Assembly (NCBI GenBank): GCA_030248195.1
Contig: JASAND010028339.1
Span: 30,805 to 94,804, forward strand
Direction: 5' to 3'
Origin: Trissonchulus latispiculum
Lineage: Eukaryota; Nematoda; Enoplea; Enoplida; Ironidae
DNA: 64,000 bases
Numbering within the stretch: the stretch's first letter is position 1; every line of letters starts with the position of its first letter. The notes beneath the pieces are model-generated. The model had not been told where the DNA came from. It did not search any database and worked only from the letters and a program-made list of their open reading frames with translations. The position numbers were made by a program, and so were the translations under genes. Positions 22,826 to 35,139 of this stretch are shown piece by piece.

Positions 22826-24976
22826 AAGCGGGGAAAAACCCATTTTAATATGCGGGAAAAAACCCACCTCCAGTGTGGGCTTACCGGTATGAGCTATATA
22901 GGATTTTAATAGCCTATCTTGAAGAGCATCCAAAATAACCCTAGAGGCTGCACTATTGTCGCCCCCGCTGCTTCCCAGCAAATTTTTTGGCACTTTGAAA
23001 TTTTCGAAAATTTTGGTCCGTCCAAGTGCCGAAATTTGACAAACTTTGTCTGGCCACCCTGAACTACTGGAAAGACCTAGACCAAAGCGGATTGTATGTA
23101 TGTGTAGGACATCTGTTGCGCTTCATGATGATATATGCCACACTGCTCTAACCCCTCCAGTGCGACCTGGGGGTGACCTAGAGTTGGCGGAAAAAACCCA
23201 TCGGCGGGGAAAAAACCCATTTTTCAAAATTGAATATTTTTGTAACCATTAGCAGGAAACCTTAAATAAACACATACGTGTGCTTAATAGAGTCTATTAA
23301 TTAAATTAGTATATATAGGTTTTACCTAGCTTTTTTCCATTATGTGTGGTCCAGGTGGCCAAAATCTGGAATGGTGCCATTTCAAGCCAAATTTTTCAAT
23401 TTCGTCAAAAATAGCGAATTTTTCACTAAAATGGCTTTAATTGGCTTTAAATGCAATAAAAACACGTTTTCTATGTGACAGGATGCTTAAAATGCAAAAA
23501 TTAAGCAAATTTCAAAAATTTAATTCAATTTTTTTAAGAAATTTTTCAAAAATGTTGGTATTTTTCGACCTACTAAAAACAACCCGCTCTTTCGAATGGC
23601 ACCGTCAAAATTGTTCTGGCACGCTTCCAGCAAAAAATCTGGATGGGTTTTTTCCGCCGATGGGTTTTTTCCCGACACGAAAAACTTTAATTTCTCCATA
23701 ACGACAGGGCCTAGAGAGACAAACTATACCTCATTCGAAAGCTTAGGGCAAACCCCAATTAAATATAGTATCAAAGCGGCCGCCCCCCCCCCCGAAACCA
23801 GACGTAAAGGAAAAAGTTTAGTGTCCGCGCGTAGCGCGGACATAACAGTGCAAAAATTTTGCACCTTCGGCGCGAAATTGAGTTCATTTATTTATTTATT
23901 TATTTTACCCTTATTTCAGCGTTTTAAACCTTTCAATAGCAACTTTTTAACATAATATTTTCACTTTTGGCTCAATTTCGTTCAAATTTTCTCGCCTGCG
24001 GCGCTTTTCTAGCTCAATTTCGTTCAATTTTTCGACTTCGGCGCATAATTTCTTTAAATTTGTTGCGTTCCAAACGCATTTCATTTCGCATACGTATACG
24101 ATATATTTTAAATCTTTTAATAAAGGTTGCCATTATACACAGATTCTTCATAATTTCAAAATACTCTCAACTTTTATTTATAAAAATATTTTTAAAGGTT
24201 TGCATTGCGGATTTTTTCATAATTTTAAAATTTTCTCAACTTCTGGGGGGGCTCCGCCCCCCAGACCCCCCGCGTGGATGACCGGCAATTTCGATGTCTT
24301 GTGCATCTCGCGAAAGCAAAGAAATTATTTGATTACTCGACCCCCCCCCCTCTTCAAAATCCTTACTTTTTTGACAAACAAAAAAATATTTGAATTTGTT
24401 TTTTTGTGAATTTTGACTTGTTTTCAAAAATTTTGCCCCCAGACCCCCAAATTTTTTCGAGGTCCGCCCCCCCCCTGAAAAAATTTCCTATGTGCGCCAC
24501 TGGCTTTAAATGCAATAAAAACACGTTTTCTATGTAATAGGATGCTTAAAATGCAAAAATTAAGCAAATTTCAAAAATTTCCAAAATTTGCCTATGTTTA
24601 CGTGTTAAACATATAAAATTTTCAAAATTCAATTGTTCCTGAAATTTTTCAAAAATGTTGGTATTTTTCGATGTAGACCTACTAAAAACAACCCGCTCTT
24701 TCGAATGGCACCGTCAAAATTGTTCTGGCACGCTTCCAGCAAAAAATCCGGGTGGGTTTTTTCCGCCGATGGGTTTTTTCCCGCATTGGGTTTTTTCCCG
24801 ACACGAAAAACTTTAATTTCTCCATAAGGACAGGGCCTAGAGAGACAAACTATATATACCTCATTCGAAAGCTTACGGCAAACCCAAATTAAATGTAGTA
24901 TCGAAGTCGTGCTAGCCCAAACCAGAGGAAAGTTCTGGTCCAAGAAAGAAAAAGTGGGTTTTTCCCCGCTTCACTA
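22821..24976. mobile_element. 2.2-kb hAT-like element with GGGAAAAAACCC repeats
   Basis: Termini TAGTCAAGCGGGGAAAAACC and the inverse of TAGTGAAGCGGGGAAAAACC, inserted in TA repeat. Self-complementary gcggggaaaaaaccc words recur at 22850, 23187, 23646 and 24752. A ~300-bp internal segment (23445-23760) is directly repeated at 24505-24905, with a different repeat between the copies. No transposase is visible. Confidence 0.7.
23775..24505. repeat. Inserted GC-hairpin and poly-C bearing repeat
   Basis: It runs from a run of 10 C to ccgccccccccc near 24470. It contains the hairpin gtccgcgcgtagcgcggac and several tcggcgc/ctgcggcgc words in otherwise AT-rich sequence, plus ggggggctccgcccccagac, also seen at 51610. 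Confidence 0.5.
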
Positions 24977-25548
24977 TATATATATATAATATATATTATA
25001 AATATATAATATATATTATATATATACCCCCACAGGTCAGACTAGGGAAAATAAGAAAAAAGAAAAAGCTAACAGGGAGAAAGAGAAAACATCATTTTCC
25101 ACATTGACAAACAGTCAACTGAGACTCCCCAGCAAGTAAGTATAATGATGATGATTAAAGCTCTGTGTCAATTGGAAGGAGTCATCACCTCATGAAACGA
25201 AAGATATATATAGAGAGAGAATGACTCATACATCTCTCCTGCTCTTTATTTCCCTCTCTCACTTAGAATTCATTCTACAAAACGCGGCACATTCATTTAT
25301 AGTACACGCACACACGCACATATATACGTACACAGATGCATACAAAAAGATAAATTTATAAACTGTAAATGGTAATTTAAAAGGAACAGACAAACGTATA
25401 AAAGAATTCATGAACTGGGCTTATACGGATGTTTACATTTTGCTAATAATCCCGTTAGTAGGATACGTACGTAGTTGTTACAAGTTTTACCATAATCCCG
25501 TTAGCAGTTAGTAGATCTACAAAAACCTAACCAATACATAGAATGACT

Positions 25549-25775
25549 TTATTTCATGAATGAATCGAGAGAAGAACCATTCTTTAAAATATGTCCTATA
25601 CGTACATATTTCTGCAAAAAACTGTTTACAGCATCAGAAGCAGCAAGGTTTTTCCCAATATACGACATATGATCCTTGGTAAGATCAATTCCATGCACAC
25701 CAGGGCAAGGAAGGGGCAGGTTAGTGGTCACCCCGAGGTACCCCGCAATACACACCCGATCACTCAATGTATCAC
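25549..25775 (-). CDS. Hypothetical terminal exon or remnant ORF
   Basis: The frame opens just after a (TA)n tract and a possible acceptor (attag before GTGAT), and reads through PLPCPGVHGIDLTKDHMSYI and GKNLAASDAVNSFLQKY to a TAA. The stop is inside the sequence ATGAAATAAAGT, so it overlaps an AATAAA poly(A) signal. The residues look protein-like but match no family I know. A decayed transposon ORF is as likely as a real exon. Confidence 0.2.

Positions 25776-25777
<2 letters not shown>

Positions 25778-25831
<54 letters not shown>
25778..25831. repeat. (TA)n microsatellite
   Basis: About 27 TA units. Confidence 0.95.
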
Positions 25832-25833
<2 letters not shown>

Positions 25834-26256
25834 AACCGCCAAAACTGTAGCACATCAACCAAGTAAGAAGTTAAAATATAAAGTAGGTATTCCCACCGCA
25901 GAAACTTTACAACGCACACAACAGCGTACAGACAAGCAGCTGAAGCTCCCAAAAGCATTACACATCCAAGGTCTTTAGTTTGTTTACATTTGTCGCACCA
26001 AAATTGTGTCATGTTAACACGAAGGACCACGACTACGTGCGACAAGGGGAGAAACGTGTAGCTTAATTCAGGACTTTGTTATACACAAAAAAGGCTCTTG
26101 TATCTGCCGGCAGGCCACATAACATAACAAAGCTACCGTCTGAGTCATACTAACTTCATTCACAAGCCAATATTGCGCAATATCCTACAGTTGAACCTGA
26201 ACGGACGATAAGCAAAAATCAAGACAACATAAACTGTATAAATGAAGAGTAAGGCT

Positions 26257-27112
26257 CAGAGATAAAGCCGGGTTACCGGGTCAGTTCGGGTCACTAAGTG
26301 GACAGGGTAACCCGATCTGGAGCTCTGACCCGTTCTGGGGACCAGGTATTTTTAGCTGTGGACAGTTTCTTAGGTATTAAAAGCAAATTTACTAAGAATT
26401 TTTGCCATTTGCGACCTGAAACTTTAATAATCACTCAAAAACTAGCAACAGAAATAAATATATATAGATAATTGATCCAGATATTTCCAAAATGCTAGTC
26501 GCTGCAACGTCGTCATAATACATAGTGTCCTGTCTGTCAAGTTTTAATTTATAATTTTGAATATCCATGCGTGAATTTTGATTAAAAAACTGATTCCACA
26601 CGCGGGCCCAGATTTCGAAAATCCTTATTTGAAACCTGAAGGTTTCGAAATTGTGCCAGAATGGGCCTATTGCGACGATTCTTCATCATTGCTTTCATTT
26701 TTGAGGTATATTTAAAATCCGTGTGTGTTGTAAGAAAAATGGTAGTAAAATAAGGTGTATTATATACAGTTTCTGCGTTTTGATGTTCACTTTTCCAATT
26801 ATGGCGTACCTTCAGCAACTTGTGGATTGGAGCCTGCTTTGGTTTTATTTGCCCTCCTGCCTGATTTGTTCTATAATCCTAGTCATAACCAAAAATATTT
26901 TTAACGGAATCACCGCTGAGTGAAACTCTCAGCCTTAACTAAATAAAATGTTTTACGACAGTTATTATCCTAAATAAACCCTGGGAGCCCCAAGTATATA
27001 TACCTATTTTAAATTTCCAACCTTGCACCTGAAATTTCAAAAATACGGGGTCATCGGGCCAGGGGTCAACCGGGTCACCGAGCCAGGAAATAGTGACTCG
27101 GTTTCATCTCTG
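26257..27112. mobile_element. hAT-type MITE with GGTTACC/GGGTCACC words
   Basis: The left terminus CAGAGATAAAGCCGGGTTAC and the right terminus (inverse CAGAGATGAAACCGAGTC) bound 856 bp. A perfect 8-bp target duplication GTAAGGCT is at 26249-26256 and 27113-27120. Subterminal gggttaccgggtc and gggtcaaccgggtcaccg words repeat the terminal theme. Short frames inside are not recognisable. Confidence 0.9.
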
Positions 27113-27435
27113 GTAAGGCTAGCTTTAAATTAAGCTTTTATACACAAACGCACGTATATAAAAGTGTGTAAAACAAAAAATAAAGCCAGTATGAAATCTA
27201 TGTGCAAAATAGACAACACTTCACATAGTAGAGGTCACTGTCTTTGCTGGTCGGTCACCCTTTATGTAAAGAAAATGCTTAGTTCTACAGAAAATAAGAA
27301 AATCTAAATAGTACAAAAGTTGTCTACAAATTGAATCATCGGGTTTTTGACGACTCATTCAGGTCACTGAGAAACATACGTACGTAGAGGAAAAACGATG
27401 TAACAGTGATTACAACACTGGAATTTTCGGGAAAA

Positions 27436-27439
<4 letters not shown>

Positions 27440-27510
<71 letters not shown>
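27440..27510. repeat. (TA)n microsatellite
   Basis: About 35 TA units. Confidence 0.95.
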
Positions 27511-27511
<1 letters not shown>

Positions 27512-28497
27512 CTCTAAAATTTTTCAAATTTAAATATTAACAGCTCAATTCTACAGTCAAACGTATGCAAGTAAGCAGAAACACACATATATACACATAC
27601 ATATACATATAAATACGTACGTGCACAAACGTATTGTAAATATAATATAAACTTTCCCAGATTTAGAAAAACTTCAAGGATGCTAAAAATGTCTTATTCC
27701 TGCACCAGTTAGTATGACTTAGTCATTGGGAATAAATCTGTCTGAGCGACACAAAAAAGCAGCAATAAAAATGAAAAACTTATGCTGAAAAAATCTCAAA
27801 AATGAAATAAATATATAGATATTTGGTTCGGGATTATATATACTCAAGTAAAAAACATTTATAGACACGTCATATCAGACTATAAGAACAAACTAACTAC
27901 TGCTGTTTTCAATACAAAAACTGCAAAACACTCTAAATACACTAACATAGACATAATGCAGACAATTTATTGAAACTCATTGAAACTCCCGAAAAATAGG
28001 GTTGCGCAAAAGCCCATTTCCACCTAGAATTTATACAAAATTGAAATTTAAAAGACGAAAAATATATATTAAATTGAACATATGTAGCCTTGAAATTTCA
28101 CCACAGCTTCATTTTTCACTGTCCAGAATTTCCTATTCTAAACAGGTGCCCATATATACAAGTAGTATACATACGTAACTTGCTCAGACTCTACATATTT
28201 AAGGTGAACTCATAGCTTTTGAATTTCCGGAAGCACTATATGGTACAAAAAGAATCCAGGAACAGGGACAAAAAGGAAACCTATGTAGTGTATGTATCAA
28301 GCTCATTTTTTTGGATCCTCCAGATTTCAAAAACTTATGACTAAGCTACATAACATTAGCCCAGATAAGTACGTATATTATAATTTGATTCAACAATAGT
28401 TGCGTAATCCTTGCGCAATGCACAAACTTTGGAACACCAAAAAGTTTCACATAACTTTGTCTGCTCTTGCAGCCTACCGTACCCTCACACAAGCTTA

Positions 28498-28547
<50 letters not shown>

Positions 28548-29367
28548 CCTTAACATCAACAGAAAGAAAAGGCACACTCATATTTTACAGGATAACTTTT
28601 CAGCCTACAAACAACAAAAAAGACAACCCCGACACCACACCCGTTCAGCAGCATTTATTCATACATTGGAATAATCTAATTTCTGTCTGGGATGAGTATA
28701 ACCCAACCCGGGGAAAAGTGAAAAACAGAAGAAAAACATCAGGAAAAACGGTTAGTAAGATATGACTCACCCCCCCCCCTCCCCGTCTGAGTCTCAGTCT
28801 ATTCCCCTCATTACATAAGTTCATTAGAGAGAGATTCTGGCGTTGTTTCATTGTGAAACAAAAAGTTCCGAGCAGAACAGTCATCATAGAGAAAATTGTA
28901 GTAGACTATAGGAACAATGAGATGAGATATAGGAAAGTTGCTCTAGAAATCTACTAGAATATTCAAAGAAAGGTACGTACGTATCATATCAAGTATATAT
29001 ATAAGTCACGCAACAAAAAATCGGCTTCAACTTCTACAGCTTTCTTTCTGTTGAGATTAGAGATTATATCGTAAAAATCGTTTTCCGATAAAATTTTATT
29101 CACAAAAAATTCACCTCCTAAAATTCAAATTTTGGCCGGTTTTCACTAAAGTTTGTTTGTCACAAAACTTTTCCACCACAAGAGAGCTATACGTATGTAC
29201 GTAAACGCTTTACACAGAAGCAGCAAGTCACACAAAACATTCGTTCGTTGATCCATACATACTTAATAGTTATAATATATTAGCTGTCGAAGTCAGACAA
29301 CTTTCTTTGGAAAGACTCAATTCATATGATCAGGAATCGAAGAAACACTAATCCATTCCAGACACCT
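27511..29367. other. No gene seen
   Basis: AT-rich intronic sequence with one more (TA)n tract at 28499-28545 and a run of 9 C near 28770. Confidence 0.5.
28499..28545. repeat. (TA)n microsatellite
   Basis: About 23 TA units. Confidence 0.95.
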
Positions 29368-29747
29368 GGGGCCAGTTTCATAAAAAAACCGTCTCGAGTT
29401 CTCAAGTTCTCGAGTAGTCTGTTTTCAGTAACAACAATCTCTTCTCTATTAAAAATTATATGTTAAAGTATCTACGGAAAATTTCATGGTGATTTATTCA
29501 GTCAATTATATATACAAGTTATTGAAGCAGGAAGAAAAAATTTACAAATTTATATTTTCAAAAATTTCTCGAGTAGGTCTCAAGTTGGAGACATTTTCTC
29601 TGGTCGAAATCGACCAGAGAACTTGACTCGAGAACTCGAGAACTTTTTCAGCGTTATTTTCAATGCGACTTGCGGAGCTCAAAAACTTCCAGCGTAGTTT
29701 AGCTACTAGACTCGAGAACTCGAGAACATTTTTATGAAACTGGCCCC
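29368..29747. mobile_element. MITE with CTCGAGAAC arrays
   Basis: TIRs GGGGCCAGTTTCATAAAAA and TTTTTATGAAACTGGCCCC bound 380 bp. Both ends carry tandem ctcgagaac/gttctcgag words, and a 26-bp palindrome at 596-621 of this kilobase (29596-29621) has arms ttctctggtcga. No clear target duplication was found. Confidence 0.75.
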
Positions 29748-30605
29748 TGGACAAGGAATGGAAAGCTATATATGTAAATCCTCTCAAAAACATTGAAATA
29801 AAACCATTACATTCTGAAAACCCTTCTCAACCCTCCTACAAACCACAAAAATCTCCTTTATCACAGCTAAGTGTCTAAAAACTGTACCTAATCCACTTCC
29901 AACCAACTGTTTACATTACGTATGTGTCACAACAATAATCATAACCACCACTACCTTAAGACGACAGCCTAACCGAAGGGGCTTGGAACAGGGTATCCGG
30001 TCCTGCACAAATGAATAGGTTTAATTCAAGCCATAAAGATCAAGCCCAATCAAAAGGATAAATACTAGTTTTACGGCGCCAAGGATTAGTCATCCACCGT
30101 ATGTCTCTGTGACTAATCTGCCAAGTAGTCACTCTAAAATAGACACACATACGTACACATATATTTTGTAGACGCCCAAATGGTCAAATTAAAATCCATA
30201 ATTTGGGATGGGCCATGTCCCCGGCACCCCTCCCCCGGTTATGAATCGTGGGTTGGGGTTCGTGGGTTCGTCAGCAATTCCTGGGTCAAAAACAGCACTC
30301 TATAGATTTATCATCCACACAATTTTTAGCTTAAACTTATTTTCTTCCAGTTTTTGAGGCTTAGATCTATATAGTATTAGGTTCTTTAACACATGAACAT
30401 ATGGTTTCCGCACCTCGGTAGTTAATTGTCAAACGTTGATTTAAAATTTTCGCAGAAATTAGATGTTTTAAAAAAATTTCCGGTCCCGGTCCGAGACCGA
30501 GACTCCCAACCCTGTCATCCACTAACCTGACCAGAAATACGTACCTTGGATATTGTCTGCGCCAAATGTAACCTGTATGACAATTTTTGGAAAGTTGCAA
30601 AGCAC

Positions 30606-31211
30606 AAATATTTGGATCTTTTCAGGATACCCCCCAGGGCCCAGATTCCGCAAAACTTGATCAAATGAGCTGAAATTTGGTATGGGTATGCATTCGACCA
30701 CGCTGAGTTCAAATATCGCAAAATTTTTAGATTTCCCGAAACTAGATTTTTTTCGAGTCGTAAGTGGGGTGACCAAGGGGAACCAAAAATTTTTTGTCTT
30801 CGATTTTGCTGAAATGTTGCGTTCAAGGGTTTTCGAGGTCGCAGAACACGCATCTGAAATCCGTTTCGATTCCGTTAGCTCAGTAGAAGCTAAAGCTGTA
30901 AGCTTAGGATGTAAACTATACTGAGCTAACGAAAAACTGAATCGAAAAACTAACTTCAGACTCGTGTTCTGCGACCTCGAAAACCCCTGAATACAACTTT
31001 TCAGCAAAATCGAAGACAAAACATTTTTCGGTTCCCCTTGGTCCCCCTCTTACGAATCGAAAAAAATCTAATTTCGCTAAATCAAAAAGTTTTGCGATAT
31101 TTGAGTTCAGCGTGGTCGAATGCATACCCATACCAAATTTCAGCTCTCACTTGATCAAGTTTTACGGAATCTTTGCCTGGGGTGGGTTATCCGGAAAAGA
31201 TCCAAATATTT
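30606..31211. mobile_element. Fold-back element, family F, copy 2
   Basis: A 606-bp inverted repeat bounded by aaatatttggatcttttc and its inverse. It shares with 58232-59321 the core reading gaactcagcgtggtcgaatg then accaaatttcagct, and with 16515-17174 the centre gctaaagctgtaagcttagg. Confidence 0.8.
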
Positions 31212-31450
31212 TAACCATTGCATACGTAATATACGTAATCAATCATGTTTATCTGTCTTTGTGTTAAACTTCTTCAGGTTTCTACCACCACCCTACCACC
31301 ACGCTACAGAAATTCATGGTTACTGATCATCAACAGTACGTATATAACAGTATAGGTTTCTCATTGGAAACAAAATAAGCGTTTGTAAACACCAAAGTTG
31401 GAATGATGATGCATTTCACCTTAAGTTGGAGACAGAAATTTCAGTGTAGA

Positions 31451-32160
31451 CAGAGTTGGCTCCGGGTCCAAATTTTCAGACCCGGCCCGGACCCGGAACC
31501 GTTATGCCGAACCCGGACCCGTCCAGACCCGGATCCGGGTACCCGGTTGTAAAAAACGTACCAGTTTGCATTTCAAATCACTGCACTCATAAATTTCACT
31601 GCATTCTTATTTTACGCCTCACGACAATTTTTGAGTGCTAGGGCTAACAAAAGCAGTACAAGTTTTGTGATAGTCCACAGACAGTGTGAGACTGTCAGTC
31701 GGATAAGTTACGAATGCTCTGGAGGAAAGAATTTGAACGACTTTTTGGTAGCTTCTAGTTGAAAACAATGCCCTTGAGCTTGTTTACTTGATTAAGTTTT
31801 GCGTGCATTGCAAACTTTTATGCTAACTTATCAATTCGAGTTGTCATAACTCATATTTCTACTTCCAATTCTAGTATAAGCCCAGCATAGCAGCATAGAT
31901 CAGAAAGACCTCAACTAAACAACTGAACATTGTATCTCAATGTCTAACACATCCGTTCTACCAACCTTTTATACAACAAATTGTAATGTTTTAACACCCT
32001 AAATGTACCAAAATTCAGTTTTCTTCAGTATTTTGGATCCGGACCCGGATTTGGACCCGCGGGTACCCGGACCCGCGGGTCCTAAAGTTGGACCCGGACC
32101 CGGCCCGGCCCGCGGGTACCCGCGGGTCCCCGCGGGTACCCGGACCCGGCGCCAACTCTG
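31451..32160. mobile_element. hAT-type MITE with GGACCC arrays
   Basis: Termini CAGAGTTGGCTCCGGGTCC and GGACCCGGCGCCAACTCTG bound 710 bp. The 8-bp target duplication AGTGTAGA is perfect (31443-31450 and 32161-32168). Both ends are dense arrays of ggacccgg, cccgcgggtacc and similar self-complementary words. Confidence 0.92.
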
Positions 32161-32168
32161 AGTGTAGA

Positions 32169-33184
32169 AACAGAATAGGGAAAAAGAATACGAAAGGAAA
32201 TAAATTTTAAGACATAAATCAGCCTGTCTGTCATCAGAAAGTCTGAGTTAATCACCATCGGGTGGTTCCATTTCCCTCTCTTCTCTCGGTCTTCAAAAAA
32301 GAAATAAATGTATACATTATTTTATGTCCCTAAAAAGTGACTACTAAATCCATCTTCTCTAACCATCCAAAGATAATATATATATATATATATATATACG
32401 AACGATTAACTGGATCATCAAATACACAACGTCATTGTTATGTGTGTGAGTGAGTAGAGGATAATCATCAAAACCTCAACCCGAAAACTACCATACGTAC
32501 ACATACATTTATGCCGCACGATGATTCATGCAATTTATTTGTGCCAGATGGCGCACAATTCACAACCTTTGCTTAGCACAAAGCTAAGCCATAAACTTTC
32601 GTAGTAAGTTCTCACAGTCAGAAAAAGACCAAAGACCACATATATATAGTGACTACAAGAGCAAACCGTAAACCTAGAATCTATGACCAGAATGAGTCAC
32701 ACATCAGGCACCACCTGGAGTACTGGGGGGGGGGGGGGTGGAGGGGGGGGGTGACATAAAGCCAGTCATAAACTGCTACCATATGGTAACGCGATGACTA
32801 AGCAATTAGTGACCCACAAATGTTTATGTTAACTGGCCAGGCCGGTATCAAATCACTCACGGGACAGAGAGACAGATAGATAGAAACTATAAACAGATAC
32901 ATAAGTATGACTCATTTCATTTAGGACAAGACAGAGTCGCAATAAATAAGTAAGTGCTAACGACTATAACGTACGTACTGGTTGGTTTAACTAAATTTGG
33001 GCCCCGGTTGGTTATGGGAGAAGAGGAGGGGCGACTAAACTGCCCTCCCGCAAAAGAAATTTGATAGAATGACTCATTCAGATATTATAGAACACGATTT
33101 ATAGGTACTATAAATAGGTTCAGGACTCAGGTAAATACGTATGGTCAAACACGTCTAAGAAATAATGTCTGATCAAAACAATAT
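32169..33184. other. No gene seen
   Basis: AT-rich intronic sequence with a short TA tract (about 32378-32397) and a poly-G tract near 32727-32749. Confidence 0.5.
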
Positions 33185-33470
33185 TAAGTACGTAGAGGGG
33201 GCGCGCCCCGAAATCCCCCCGGGATTTTGGGCTTCTCCCTTATTGACATCTACATTTTTGCCAAAAATGGGCAAGTTTTCCAACATTTTCCGGCTTCACC
33301 ACCGGAGATCTTTCTGTAAAAATGGCTATTTTTAGCCTAAGTAGTTTTGAGAAATTTCTGAGTTTCCAGCTGCAAAATACGTCAAAAATAGCAAATTTTG
33401 GCTCATTTTTGCAAAACACTCCCCCTCCCGGAAAAATCCCTAAAAAATGTCCTGTATATCCCACTGCAAA
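33185..33470. repeat. G/C-ended repeat
   Basis: It opens gggggcgcgccccgaaatcc and closes near tccccctcccggaaaaatcc, with a ggcttcaccaccggag centre. It resembles the G-rich repeats in its ends, but its interior differs, so membership is tentative. Confidence 0.4.
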
Positions 33471-34224
33471 CTTCTATTTAGCATAGTAATAATTTGAGCC
33501 AATATTGGAAATCGGAATGCCAAACCGTAGATTCGACTAGAAATGCATTACCGAGCGCTCACGCTATCCAAAACCAGCAAGGTTGCAAAGTGTTACCAGT
33601 TTGTAAGACTATTCAGTTCACTCTTAAAAAGAGTCTCGTAGAAATTACAGGAATTTTTATAGTTTTTTCATAAAAGTGGTCCTGCGCGGTCAGTCACTAC
33701 GCAAGGATGCTGTTTGTACTTTCTGAATCCCCGTAGTTTTTTTCTAATGCCGTAGTTTTTCTAGATGGAGCATTTCTGACTCTTGCAGACTCTGCACAAA
33801 AACCATGTAACTTCACATTAAAGCAATGTTATGATGGTGGTTTCATAGAGTTCCAGACGCAAGCAGGCCTTTCGCAAGCCCAAGTAAATACGTATATGCT
33901 GCCATCTCCCTCCTCACCCTCTCCTATCAAAACCAAAAGCAATATGGACAGTTTTCCCAGTGGGTGAATGGCTCGCTGTTTGCCCTTCTTGTGTCCATGG
34001 GGTAACTGCCGTGTAGCTGCAGCTGCTGCTATTGCTGGCTGTGTCTGGTTGAAGACAGTAGGATTCTCGGGTATCTGTGGATCTATGACATTATATACAA
34101 CGGAGCCAGACGAACGCACAGCCACCAATTTTTACTGATCAGCCATGGCTGTCTCCATCTTAAAGTATCTTAAAGTAAGTATATATATACCTGGCAAAGG
34201 ACAACGACTGTTCCTACCCGACAC

Positions 34225-34503
34225 TTGGAGGACTTGGCAAAAAACAGGGACAAGGGACTCACTCTATATATGCAAAAAGTGTCCAAAGTTAGCTTTAAAA
34301 CATTACATATTGCTAACCAACCGGACAGTCATTGTAAATTATGCCAACAGATGTTCCAGATAGATTTGCATCAAGAAAATGAAGTAAAGCATCAAGAAAA
34401 TGAAGTAAACGCGGACTGGCAGGCGGATCTACGAAGGATGCATGGCATTAATTATAGAAAACTAATGGCTATGTTGCAGCACAGACAGGGCCGAACTGGC
34501 TGA
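34225..34503 (+). CDS. Hypothetical ORF with a Cys/His cluster
   Basis: The frame contains SHCKLCQQMFQIDLHQENEV, giving C-x2-C-x8-H-x6-H, weakly like a U1-type or C2H2 zinc finger. A 21-bp tandem duplication encodes the repeated HQENEVK/N. It ends ADWQADLRRMHGINYRKL...LQHRQGRTG and a stop. An overlapping ATG in a strong context (gccATGGCT, 34145) reads into a possible donor at CTTAAAgtaagt. Downstream the last ~130 bp are duplicated (34785-34920), and AATAAA occurs near 35091. This could be the 3' end of a retroelement or a small host exon; I cannot decide. Confidence 0.25.
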   Translation: MEDLAKNRDKGLTLYMQKVSKVSFKTLHIANQPDSHCKLCQQMFQIDLHQENEVKHQENEVNADWQADLRRMHGINYRKLMAMLQHRQGRTG

Positions 34504-35125
34504 CCTTCGTGGACATCCAGGCAGGGGCTCCAGGGAATAAGTAGTTCTCACAGTGCCCACTCGCTCCCTCCTCTTTCGAACTAAGGCTTTTGTCCTTAGT
34601 TAGGCGTTTTTCATTACTTTTCTAAGCCTTCGCGTGACTTCATTTCCATGATTGACGTAAATGCTGTTGTATCTCTGCGTTGATCCGCCGGCACTACAGG
34701 CCTCTTTGTGTGCATAGCACAGCACAGTCAGAAAGGTTTGAATAAAACCTGTTAAAAGCTTTTCTGGCTACCTTGCAGCACAGATAGAGTCGAGCTGGCT
34801 GACCTTCGTGGACATCCAGGCAGGAGCTCCAGGGAATAAGTTCTCACAGCGCCCACTGGCTCTCACACCTGTTTCGGACTAACGCTTTTGTCTAAGTGAC
34901 TGGAGGGAAGGCGTTTTCCATTAGTTTTCTATGATGAAAGCGCCGGATTTGATAAGTTAAATAGAGGACTAAAGGAGCGTTTAGCGCTTGTCATACTCTT
35001 ACCAAATAGATTTATCGGCGGATGTTCTATCTAACATCGGCACTAGGGATACTGTCATGAACTTGTTTGTGTTTTTGTAAGCCGGCGATTTAAGTAATAA
35101 ACGAGTTGACTTGACAAATACTAGT
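34462..35125 (+). repeat. Duplicated 3' segment of an unknown transcript or retroelement
   Basis: Two diverged direct copies (34474-34620 and 34785-34930) share ttgcagcacaga, ggctgaccttcgtggacatc and gctccagggaataag. The stretch ends with aataaacgagttgacttgac. That layout would fit the tail of a non-LTR retroelement, but no reverse transcriptase is present. Confidence 0.35.
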
Positions 35126-35139
35126 TCTGAAGGCAAAAA

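Noticed and set aside
30219..30520. Possible further MITE with cccggtcc words
   Set aside because: The right edge (gagactcccaaccctg) looks terminal and resembles 9385-9400, but no matching left terminus or target duplication was found.
33829..34128. Minus-strand frame resembling a phosphatase-linked exon
   Set aside because: It lacks an ATG, has a stop at the only plausible acceptor and no rhodanese or phosphatase similarity; the flanking exons already join without it.
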